Shown here: positions 55,461 to 64,000 of the stretch, in pieces | How the letters are laid out: each line of letters starts with the position of its first letter | How positions within the stretch are numbered: position 1 is the stretch's first letter | The notes under the pieces: model-generated | Databases searched by the model: none | Told to the model about the DNA's origin: nothing | The model's input: the letters and a program-made list of their open reading frames with translations, nothing else | NCBI GenBank assembly: GCA_039545275.1 | Contig: BCHS01000013.1 | Coordinates: 372,001 to 436,000 of the forward strand | Length of the DNA stretch: 64,000 bases | Origin: Pseudomicrostroma phylloplanum | Lineage: Eukaryota; Basidiomycota; Exobasidiomycetes; Microstromatales | Direction: 5' to 3' | Made by a program: the position numbers and the translations under genes

Positions 55461-58265
55461 ATGACGGCAGCGACAGAAGAGAAAAGCCTCGAGGCGAGGC
55501 TCTCTGGGCTGGACCTCAGGACTGATTCGGCAGATACAAGCAGCATCGATGGTGAAATACTGCTCTCCGCGTTCCGTACGGAGGCCTCACCTCGATCCCG
55601 AGCTCTCGCTACTCTCGCCTTGTCTCGCAACACTGGGCAGCAGCAGGAGTCTACGACAACGACGTTGCTGGAGAGTACCGTCGGCAACGCATTGGTCTCT
55701 CTCGACGAAGACGTAGAAGGGTATACAGCTGCCTTGAGACTGCTTTCCACCTTGTACGCTCTGGACCCTTCCGAGGCTCATACGCTCTGCACGCCTCAAC
55801 GCACGAAGAGCCTATGGACATTGATTCTGCCACGGATAGAGAGCGCGAGCAACGATCTAACCGACTTTTTGCGAGCCGAGCTTCTGTCCTCGGCTGCCGC
55901 TCATACACCGAGCAGGACTCAGCTCAAGGGAGATGACGGTGTTGCCCACTGGCTGGCCTCAGCTCTGGCTCAAGGTAAGGCCGGCCAAGCGCCCTTGTCA
56001 GCCCAGAGGGTCGCACTCGTTGCCGCATTGGCATCGTACAAGCTGGAACGAGGCCCTTCGTCCTCTGAGCAGGAGGAGCTGGGCGCCGTGGGCTCGTCTT
56101 CGGAGGACATCGTAGAGCTTCAAGCAAGGCACGAGGCCCAAGACCAACTTTTGTTGAGCCTCGCCCGGCCTCACATCGTGTCTGCTGACGCCGAGACTCT
56201 AGAACAAGAAAAGTCTAGACTGGTGCTTCTCTCTTCGCTTGAGGCGCTGAGCTATCTCTCCTCGCTTCCTGCAATGAAAGAGGCCATCATAAACGACTCT
56301 ACCCTCCTCCAGAATCTCTGCGGTCTCCCGTCCACGACAAAGCAGGGTCTGGAGAGGAAGCCAGTCTTTCCTTCCCGAAAGACTGCCAGTGGTCAAGGTG
56401 GGCAGTCATCCTACGACTTGGGCTCTGCGCTGTCTAGTCCACTGCGGCAGGCAGACGCGTCCCTGCAGTACGCCCTCTCGACGATCATACTCAACCTCGT
56501 CGCATACCGACCGATCCTCTCGTACGAGGAGCAACAGATGAAGAAGCTAAGAGGAATGGCGAATGCAAAGAATGCGAAGAGAGGAGGGCAACAGAGGGTC
56601 GGTGGGGCAGAGGAGGATCCACGTGAGAGCGTGTCTTCGGTCGACAAGAGGGTCAGTAAGGCCATTGCCGCCGGAGTCACTCAGGCTCTTGTGAGCATTT
56701 CGTTGGCCGGCAGCCGAACGGCAGATTCATCGTCGAGTTCAGCCTCTACCGTCTCACCTGCAGTGAGGGATACGCTAGGCCAAGCTTTCCTTCATCTGAC
56801 CTTCGAACAGGACAAGGTACAGCGGGGAAAGATAGCTCAAGCAGGTGGAGCGCGAGCCCTGCTCGTCCTCAGTATGCTGGCCATCAAGAAGCTATCGTCA
56901 GACGTCCCATTTGCTTCAAACCCGCTACAGCGCTCCTCTTCCTCGAGTGCAACCGAGAGCTCGATCCTTGCCCCACTGCAGGCGCTCGCCAGGCTTTGCA
57001 TCACCGCTTCGCCAGCAATCCTGTTCGGCTCCCCTGCCAATGCACTGGCTGCGCTGCCTGCCTTGGCAGCCCTGTATCTACATGCCTCGTCCGAGCCGCT
57101 ACAGCGCTTCGAAGCTCTCCTGGCATTGACGAACCTCGCCAGCCTAGACTCCCAGCTGGCCAGCGCAGTGGCTAAAGCTCGTCTCGCTTCGCCTCCACCA
57201 TCCTCAGCGCCATCGTCAGCTAGCAATATCAATGCATCGCCTGCCGCCGCAGCCCAAAGGTCCCTGGATACAGAGGCCCAACGTACGGTAGCAGACGCAA
57301 TGGAGGACTCGATCCTCCTCGAGGACAACGCAATGATCCGTCGAGCAGCCGTCGAGCTGCTGTGCAATCTAGCTCAGGACGAAAGCGTGTTCAAGCGATG
57401 GACAGGTGAGGAGGAAGAGGAGAGCTCGCAGAAGGCAATAAGCTCGACAGCGTCTGAGTCTGCCTCCGTGTCAGGGAAGAAGGGCAAAGCAGGACGAAGG
57501 TTGCACCTCCTCGTCGCTCTTTGCTCCCCTACGGACAGCACCGAGCAAGGCGTCGAACCTGCATCCGATTCCGGTCCCGGAGCGAAGCCCAGCAGCACCG
57601 CAAAGGAGACGTCCCTCTTGACGCGACTAGCCGCCTCGGGAGCCCTGGCTATGCTCAGCTCAAGCGCGACGTGCTGCTTTCACCTGCTCGCGCTGCGGCC
57701 CCGCTCACTCAACATCCTTGTGCGTTTGGTCAGACCCGGGACGGGTAGGAGCAAGGGCTCTCTTCCCGCTTCAGGCGCCAAGATTCAAGAGATTGATGAA
57801 AAGGCAGACGCAGACGAGCAGGACGACCTTGAGACAGACCCAGGTTCAGAATCAGAATCAACAGACGAAGAGCTCGAGTCCCATCTCGAGAGCACCGACA
57901 TCGCCTCCCACCCCCTCGGGGCCGCTCACGCCCGTGCCTCCCTCGCCATCCGCGGCGTGTCGGTCCTGCATAGTCTCGTCTCTTTTCTGCAGTGGAAGAA
58001 GAGGGAGAAGGATCAGACCAGCAAGGGCGAGTTCGAGCGCGCCCTTCACACATTCCGAGCTAGCGGAGCGCTCCAGGCTCTCAGGGCTGTCGCGCTCGAG
58101 GGGGCTAGGGAGATGCAGAGCTCTGCCGGTCCTGCTGTTGGGGATGGTGTGAGCAGTCAAGCCGCTGGGGCTGAGAGGGAGACGAGGGGGATGAGGGGTG
58201 AGGTTACGAAGATGGCTTTTGAATGCCTGAAGATCCTGAGTGGGATGGGGGTGCAGGTGACGTGA
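55461..58265 (+). CDS. SHE4: She4/UNC-45-type myosin chaperone (UCS domain)
   Basis: Single exon, 934 residues from the ATG at 55461. UCS proteins (She4 in budding yeast, Rng3 in fission yeast, UNC-45 in animals) fold and stabilise myosin motor domains. The protein is built of armadillo-like helical repeats (LLSSLEALSYLSSLPAMKE, LGQAFLHLTFEQDKVQRGK, PLQALARLCITASPAILFG, FEALLALTNLASLDSQLAS, MIRRAAVELLCNLAQDESVF). The family's central motif is seen as LQYALSTIILNLVAYRPILS followed by EEQQMKKLRGMANAKN. As in other fungal members there is no TPR or Hsp90-binding domain. Ser-rich loops and an acidic stretch (DDLETDPGSESEST) make it longer than yeast She4 (789 residues). It converges on ARC40. Confidence 0.85.
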   Translation: MTAATEEKSLEARLSGLDLRTDSADTSSIDGEILLSAFRTEASPRSRALATLALSRNTGQQQESTTTTLLESTVGNALVSLDEDVEGYTAALRLLSTLYALDPSEAHTLCTPQRTKSLWTLILPRIESASNDLTDFLRAELLSSAAAHTPSRTQLKGDDGVAHWLASALAQGKAGQAPLSAQRVALVAALASYKLERGPSSSEQEELGAVGSSSEDIVELQARHEAQDQLLLSLARPHIVSADAETLEQEKSRLVLLSSLEALSYLSSLPAMKEAIINDSTLLQNLCGLPSTTKQGLERKPVFPSRKTASGQGGQSSYDLGSALSSPLRQADASLQYALSTIILNLVAYRPILSYEEQQMKKLRGMANAKNAKRGGQQRVGGAEEDPRESVSSVDKRVSKAIAAGVTQALVSISLAGSRTADSSSSSASTVSPAVRDTLGQAFLHLTFEQDKVQRGKIAQAGGARALLVLSMLAIKKLSSDVPFASNPLQRSSSSSATESSILAPLQALARLCITASPAILFGSPANALAALPALAALYLHASSEPLQRFEALLALTNLASLDSQLASAVAKARLASPPPSSAPSSASNINASPAAAAQRSLDTEAQRTVADAMEDSILLEDNAMIRRAAVELLCNLAQDESVFKRWTGEEEEESSQKAISSTASESASVSGKKGKAGRRLHLLVALCSPTDSTEQGVEPASDSGPGAKPSSTAKETSLLTRLAASGALAMLSSSATCCFHLLALRPRSLNILVRLVRPGTGRSKGSLPASGAKIQEIDEKADADEQDDLETDPGSESESTDEELESHLESTDIASHPLGAAHARASLAIRGVSVLHSLVSFLQWKKREKDQTSKGEFERALHTFRASGALQALRAVALEGAREMQSSAGPAVGDGVSSQAAGAERETRGMRGEVTKMAFECLKILSGMGVQVT

Positions 58266-58448
58266 GGTGAAGGGGAGCGAGGTCAAGGGTGGGACGGAGC
58301 GGAGCGTTGTCAGGACTGTGTAATTTCAACGGTATTACCAGACATTGAGGGCTGCTTTCGACAGAAAATTCAGCCGTTCCTTGCTCCATCGTTTCTCAAT
58401 GCAGTGTTACTCATTCCATCCTACCCTTTCCTGTTCCGCTCGACATGC
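58266..58448. other. short convergent intergenic region
   Basis: Between the SHE4 and ARC40 3' ends. Nothing recognised. Confidence 0.5.
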
Positions 58449-59863
58449 TCAAACCCGCATAGCTCCCACTCCCCTCTGAATCCCCCCAATCCCACTCCCA
58501 CCACCATCAACAGCAAACACACACAGCCTGCCATCAACGGCGCTAGTGCTGACTTCCCTGACTGCGCCCCTCTCTCCACTGTAGGCCCTGACGGAGGAAA
58601 TGGTATTCTGGTGCGTCGTGTGCAGCTCTCCATCTGCTCCAACGGAGGAGCCCGCAACGGCACCCAGGTGAGAGGCGATACTGCCGTCCCCTCCCCCGCC
58701 GCGGGAGGGGGAAGGAGGAGTGCCGAGGGCAGAGGGAGTGGTGGTGCCCCTTACGTCGGCAGACTTGAAACGGTTGAAAGCCTCGTTGTTCAACTTTCCT
58801 GGTCCTCCAACGGCAGACAGACCAGCAGCCTTGGGTGGCGGGGGAGGAGGGGCTTTCCCGCTCGCGGAGGAACCGCCCATGCCGGCCGAGTCGAGGCTCT
58901 TGGTCAGGTTCCAGCCACCGTCGAGAGAGCCGGTGAAGAGGATGGGCTGGCAGTCGTGCCCGGCTGCTACGAGGGACTCTTCAGTGATCCACTGTAGAGT
59001 GACGTGGGGGAGAGTTGGGGAGCGGATGGTGTGTACTGCGTGGGGCTCCGACTCTGGGCCCGAGGGGTAGATGATGGACAAGGAGGAGTCATGACCTGTG
59101 AATAGCAGAAGCAGAGGGAGCAGTAGCGTCAGCGTCGCAAGCTCTACGGTACAAGTTGTTGAGATGCGTACTCACCTACGAAAGCCAAAGCGTCTCCGCT
59201 CGGACTGAAGCCGATGCCGTGGACCCAGCCTCCAGCAGGGGTTGCCCATTCACCGCAGAGGGTTCCAAAGGGCAGCCTCTCTCCCCAAACAGATGGCGGA
59301 GGTCTGGCGTCGATGCCCTTGATGAAGGCCGAGAAGACTCTTGCTCTCATATCTGCGCTTCCAGCGGCAATGAGTACATTGTTGGGATGCCAGTCGAGGG
59401 AGAGGATGGTGGATCGCAGAGGCTTCTTGATGTGCTTGGCCACCCACCAGTCATTGTCTGCCTCGAAGGAGCAGATGGAAATGATCCTGGCACCCGATGC
59501 GACGGCAAATTTGTCCTCGTTGGGAGACCATCGCACGAATGTGGCCCCCCTGTTGAGCCTCAGCAGAACCAAGGTGGGTTTCCACACCTGAGCGCCAGAG
59601 TGCTCGTCAGCAGTGAGAGTCCATACGTATGCGTTTCGGTCCTGAGAGCAGGATACGATTCGGTTGGACTCGGGCGCCCAGTCGAGACCGGTGACGAGCT
59701 TGTCGTGCTCTGAGAGTACGTGCTCGAGTACCCAGCCGGCAGCAGAGGACGAGTAGATGTGTACCTCGTTGCTGTTGGGTGATACGGCTACCTTTGATCG
59801 GTCCGCATTGAAGGCGTGGGCGGTGAGGGGGGAGAGGGAGAGGTGGTGGATCTGAGAAGCCAT
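58449..59863 (-). CDS. ARC40: Arp2/3 complex subunit ARPC1 (p40)
   Basis: Two exons, 59863-59176 and 59095-58449, 444 residues. ARPC1 is the WD-repeat subunit of the Arp2/3 complex that nucleates branched actin at endocytic patches. Seven-bladed repeats are visible: [95 protein letters not shown] (across the intron), and [13 protein letters not shown] at the end. The [14 protein letters not shown] segment before the last blade is typical of ARPC1. A loop in blade 6-7 is longer than usual and Pro/Gly/Ser-rich (residues about 300-370). The last 25 residues are an extra Gly-rich tail. Confidence 0.94.
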
Positions 59864-60323
59864 GTTGGTGGTGTTGGTGTTGGGTGTTTCGAGGACTAGC
59901 AGTCTACTCGAATGTGTGGTGATGCTGTGTGGGGTCGTGAGTCGATGGTGGGTGGGTAGGAGTGGAGATGTGCGGTGCCGCGTGCCTGTGCCAATGTTCC
60001 CACCCCTGTGCCTGCGTGCTGGCTGACCTGGGTGCGTGGCTGGGTGTGGTGCTGCTGTGGTGCTGCTGTGCTGCCTTGGCGCATGGCGACCTCCACTGTC
60101 AGTGATCGGAAGCGTCTTCCCTTTTTGCTGCTTCCGCTCCTGCAGAAATGCCCGCTCGCGTAACCCATTGAATGCAGTGGCTCACAAGGTTTGGCCACGA
60201 TGGAGTTACCCTCCCATCCCATATCGTATCGTCAGCCTGCTGTCGTGGTCTTGTTCTAGTGGTACTGTCATCCACCGCTCCTTCTTCTCCTCCTCCTTCA
60301 TCTTTTCCCTTTCTTCCTCATAG
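59864..60323. promoter_or_regulatory. divergent promoter region of ARC40 and the ARA2-like gene
   Basis: 460 bp between outward-facing starts, with a GTGCTGCT-type short repeat near 60046-60075. A strong C/T tract (60277-60320) runs right up to the ARA2-like start codon and ends in tcatag|ATG, so it could be a promoter CT-box or a 5' UTR 3' splice site. Confidence 0.5.
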
Positions 60324-61900
60324 ATGCCTCGCCACCCGGCCATCGATCCCTCGCCTTCCGCCTTCGGTCCGCTCCCTTCCCTGGATTCGCTCCACTCTGA
60401 TTCCCTCCAGGACGGCGTCGCTCCTTGGGCAGCACAAGACCCAGCCACAGGTTTCGCAGGGCAGAAGGACGTCTCCGGTATCCCTCTGCGGCAAGGATGC
60501 CCACCACTCGTATTTGGAGGAGGAGTGTTCGGGGAGGGCATGTATAATGATGACGAATTCACAAAGACGGAGATGCCTGTGCGGAGTGAGTATGTTCAGC
60601 GCCATTTGCGGGCCACTGGACAGAGATCTGACTTTGCTCTTCCTTCCCGGTGCTAGTCGTTCGCCTGGCATTTCGATACGGCATCAATGCAATCGACACC
60701 TCGCCCTACTACTACCCCTCCGAATTCATCCTAGGTCGATGTCTCTCGCTGCTCGCGGAGGAACATCCTCGATCGACCTACTATCTCTGCACAAAAGCAG
60801 GTCGTTATGGACCCAATCTATCCGAGTTCGACTACTCGCCCCAGAAGATTAGGTCGAGCGTTGAAGCCAGCCTGAGACGGCTGAACACCGACTATCTGGA
60901 CCTGGTCTACTTGCACGACTCAGAGTTTGTTGCAGAGCAGGTGGGGGAAGGGCAGAAGGCGGGCATGGCTGCAAGGTTGGCATCGCAGGACGACCAAGAA
61001 GGGCAAGAAGCCAGAAGATCACTCGGCCTCGCGCCTGGAGATGAGTCCAAGATCCACGGTCCAGGAGACGAGACCATCCTCGCAGCAGTCGCGACTCTCT
61101 TTGAGCTCAAAGACGAAGGCAAGATTCGGAACGTCGGTATCAGTGGATACCCTCTGCCTGCTCTGCTCAGGATCAGCAGGCTAGTGGCCAGTAGAGCGCC
61201 TTATAGACCGCTGGACGCCATCCTATCCTACTCGAACCACACATTGCACTCGGATCTCCTTCCTGCCTACGTTCAGCTCTTCAATCAGCCGCCAAGCGTC
61301 GTCTGCAACGGCAAAGGACAAACAGAAAACTCCGTGATGAACGGCGAATGGACACCGCCCCTGGTCCTCAACGGGTCTCCCTTTTCCATGGGCCTCCTGA
61401 CCGATGCCGGCCCGCCAAGCTGGCACCCCGCCTCGGAAGAGTTGAAGCAAGCCTGCAAAGATGCAGCCGAAGAGCTTCACAATCAGAAGAACGGCGACGG
61501 CAAGAGCACATTGGCCATCACTGCGCTCACTTACGGCATTCGCGGTGCAGAGCTTGCAGCTCGCACGGGTCAAGGGCCAGCTTTGAGGACCTTGCTGGGC
61601 ATGAGCACGCCCGAACAGGTGCACTCGGCCGTCGATGCCTACCGAGTGCTGCTTGCTGGAGCAACACCTACGCATCAGAATGGGAATGGCAGCTCCACGA
61701 CCAACGGCAGAACTACAAATGGCCACGGCAAAGAAGTCCCCTCACCATTCGTCACAATAGACCAACAATCAGGCAAGGATCAGGAGAGACTCCGGAGGCG
61801 GTACCAGCGACAAGGTCGCAACGAGGAGATCGTGCTGAAAAAGATCGACTCGGTCGGGAAACGCGGCTGGAGCTGGGCCAGCCCTGGAGAAGACGCATAG
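60324..61900 (+). CDS. ARA2: aldo-keto reductase, D-arabinose 1-dehydrogenase (ARA2) type
   Basis: Two exons, 60324-60585 and 60657-61900, about 501 residues. Ara2 oxidises D-arabinose to the lactone used for erythroascorbate, a fungal vitamin C analogue, with NAD. The aldo-keto reductase catalytic residues are seen in order: Asp and Tyr in INAIDTSPYYYPSE, Lys in YLCTKAGRYG, and His in DYLDLVYLHDSEF; IRNVGISGYPLPAL and APYRPLDAILSYSNH follow. The family's N-terminal PPLVFGGGVFGEGMYN is also clear. Compared with yeast Ara2 (335 residues) it has a roughly 40-residue insertion after LHDSEF (Gln/Gly/Glu-rich), and a C-terminal disordered stretch ending in GWSWASPGEDA. The intron is placed by phase (VR|IVRLAFRYG). 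Confidence 0.87.
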
Positions 61901-62183
61901 ATTGGTTTCGAATAAGATTAGAGGAAGTGTTCCATAGATTGTTGCTGCGATTAGCATTCACATTCTTACTGTACTCTAGCATACGACCATTGTACTTAGA
62001 CTAGCCGTATTCCCCGCCTTCTTCCCTGCGCGAGAAGTGTGATTCCGCATTCGATTCCCGCTCCGATTCAAAGCGCATGGAGACCCTTCTTCCCGCTCCC
62101 CGCCTCCCCGCCCCTTTCTACGGTGACTCTTTTCCCCACCTCCCATCCACCTCTTCCTCATCTCTCTCTCACTGGTGCTCACC
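61901..62183. other. tandem intergenic region before the carboxypeptidase gene
   Basis: It holds the ARA2-like 3' UTR and a C/T-rich promoter stretch (62085-62180). No gene seen. Confidence 0.5.
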
Positions 62184-63944
62184 ATGCGCTACTCTACACT
62201 CATTTCGGCAGTGTCGCTGGCTGCTGTCTCTGCCACCTCTTCCCTGGCCGCTCAGCTCCCCTTCCACGTGCTCGACGAGCTGCGCTCCTCCTCCTACGAG
62301 GACTCCACCATCAGCACCCTCAAGCACCCCTCTCTCCCGGCGCACTCCCTCCGGATCACCCAGCCCAAAGCCTCCCTGTGTGAACGAGACTCCAAGGCTC
62401 GCACCTGGAGTGGATACCTGGATGTCGATTTGGACAAGCTGTGGGAGCATCATCAGACCCATGGGTTGAAGATGAGTGCGCAGGAGGAGAAGAGGATGCA
62501 GGAACACCCGAAGGGAGTGACGGAGCACTTTTACTTTTGGGCGTTTGAAAGTAGGGGGGACCCGGTCAAGGACCCAGCTATGCTTTGGTTGAATGGAGGT
62601 CCTGGTGAGTGATACAAAGGGTCAGCTGATGGGAGAGTGTTGCTCGAGCTGATTATGAAATGCCGCTTTCCTCCCTCCCGTACTTTTGCAGGATGCTCCA
62701 GTTTCACTGGCTTGCTCATGGAGCTCGGCCCTTGCAACGCCGGCCCCAACAACGGCTCCGAGGGGCCTCATACCGAGTGGAATCCCTGGTCCTGGAACAA
62801 CAATGCCACCATGATCTTCCTCGACCAGCCCATCGGTGTAGGCTACTCCTACTCCTCGTGGACCAACCAGTCCCGGGAGGACCCTGCTCCTGCAAGGATC
62901 TTCGACACCCCTTCGTCAGCTAGGGACGCTTCCGCTTTCCTCCACTTGCTCTCCCTCCACTCCAAGGACGTCTTCAGTGGACCGGATGGAAAGGGTCTGC
63001 CGGAGTTCCACATGGCAGGAGAGTCATACGCTGGTCGTTATCTACCTCTTACTGCCGCCCAGGTTTTGGTAGACAACGAGGAGGCCATTGCCCACCCTGA
63101 GCGAGGCCTGCAGCCCTTGCCGCTCAAGTCGATCCTCATCGGCAATGGAATCACCTCGCCCAAGCACCAGTTCCCCGCCTACATCTCCTACGCCTGCGAC
63201 AACAACCACGGCTTCGGTACCTTCCTCTCCGAGGAGCAGTGCGCCTCAATGAAGGCAGACCTACCCACCTGTCTCACACTGACAGAGAAGTGCAACTCCA
63301 CTCCTGATCCTCGCGCCGAGTACGACGTTCTGGCCTGCAAGCTGGCTCTGCAGTACTGCGAGGGCAAGCTGTCCACCCCTTGGTACGAGACGGGTCGATC
63401 GGCCTACGACTGGAGGCACATGGGCGACTACGAGGAGGAGGAGTGGGTAGGAGCCTTCCTGAATGCCAACGCGACGAAGAAGGCGCTGGGCGTCGATGCG
63501 CGTACTGGTGACAAGCACGATGGCAACTTCATTGGCTGCTCTGATGCCGTCGGCAAGCACTTTGAGAAGACCGGAGACGGCGCCCGTGATTCATCTTGGG
63601 CTGTCAAGGAGATCCTGGAGAAGGGCACACGCGTGCTTGCCTACTCTGGCGCAAGCGACTGGATCTGCAACCTCGAAGGTAACAATGCCTGGACGCTAGA
63701 CCTAGAGTGGTCTGGCAAGGAGGGCTTCAACAAGGCTCCCCTCGAGGACTGGTACGAGGACCGTTGGGCCACCGAGGGCAAGGTCGAGACGCGAAGGGCG
63801 GGACAGTTCCGACACTTTGGCAATCTGACCTTTGCGATTGCGGATGAGAGCGGACACTTTGTCCCGCACGACCAGCCGGCGGCGGCCCTGTCCATGGTCA
63901 ACTACTGGCTGCACAGCGATAAAGAGGGTAGGCTGGAGTGGTAG
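62184..63944 (+). CDS. serine carboxypeptidase, carboxypeptidase Y type (S10)
   Basis: Two exons, 62184-62604 and 62692-63944, about 557 residues. It removes C-terminal amino acids from peptides, typically in the vacuole or outside the cell. A signal peptide covers residues 1-22 (hydrophobic, ending SSLAA), followed by a propeptide of about 60 residues. The substrate-binding motif [11 protein letters not shown] is split by the intron after NGGPG. The catalytic triad is Ser in [12 protein letters not shown] (about 253), Asp in SGASDWICN (about 463) and His in [14 protein letters not shown] (about 528). GYSY (residues near 194) and several N-glycosylation sequons also fit carboxypeptidase Y. 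Vacuolar sorting cannot be decided from sequence. Confidence 0.94.
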
Positions 63945-64000
63945 AGAAGGAGGAGCTCAGCAGTGGAGCTGTCAGAGGCGTTGATAGATTGGGTTTTTGA
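63945..64000. other. right edge of the window
   Basis: 56 bp after the carboxypeptidase stop; too short to interpret. Confidence 0.4.

Overview
The window looks like a gene-dense, GC-rich nuclear segment from a basidiomycete fungus, most likely a smut relative (Ustilaginomycotina). The basis is 23 protein genes filling roughly 85% of 64 kb, short GT-AG introns (about 68-149 nt, 29 inferred in total, none in six genes including the 7.2 kb PRP8), and fungal-specific proteins such as ITC1, ERG27, an RTA1-type protein, NUD1/Cdc11 and ARA2. The placement is inference; no marker gene was compared. I saw no rRNA, convincing tRNA, transposon, CRISPR array or viral remnant.

Layout from left to right. 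1-1217 is non-coding. ITC1-like ISWI subunit (+), ERG27 sterol 3-ketoreductase (-), SEC11 signal peptidase (+), mitochondrial-type Trp-tRNA synthetase (+), RTA1-like membrane protein (-), PRP8 (-), ARO2 chorismate synthase (+), a tentative SSUH2-like protein (-) and a GMC oxidoreductase (-) occupy 1.2-26.1 kb. From 27 to 43.6 kb come an FG-repeat nucleoporin with an N-terminal hydrophobic helix (+), APD1-type ferredoxin-like protein (+), MEX67 mRNA exporter (-), FRS2 Phe-tRNA synthetase alpha (+), TAF10 (-), a fused tRNA-m7G-methyltransferase/dihydroorotase (-) and UTP5 (+). From 43.8 to 64 kb come NUD1/Cdc11 (-), ASE1/PRC1 (+), cactin (-), SHE4/UNC-45 (+), ARC40 (-), an ARA2-like aldo-keto reductase (+) and a carboxypeptidase Y-type protease (+).

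Most genes are single-copy housekeeping functions: splicing (PRP8, cactin), nuclear transport (FG nucleoporin, MEX67), transcription and chromatin (ITC1, TAF10), ribosome assembly (UTP5), translation (two tRNA synthetases), mitotic exit and cytokinesis (NUD1, ASE1) and actomyosin (SHE4, ARC40). They are arranged as divergent and convergent pairs; there is no sign of a secondary-metabolite cluster.

The two most unusual things are (1) a continuous reading frame joining a bacterial-type TrmB tRNA methyltransferase to a complete class II dihydroorotase, and (2) a fungal FG nucleoporin whose layout (N-terminal hydrophobic segment, basic NLS-like stretch, C-terminal FxFG repeats) resembles the animal pore-membrane protein POM121. 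Exon boundaries were worked out by hand from GT/AG sites and reading phase; each spliced gene closes to a whole number of codons, but a few junctions are ambiguous and are flagged.
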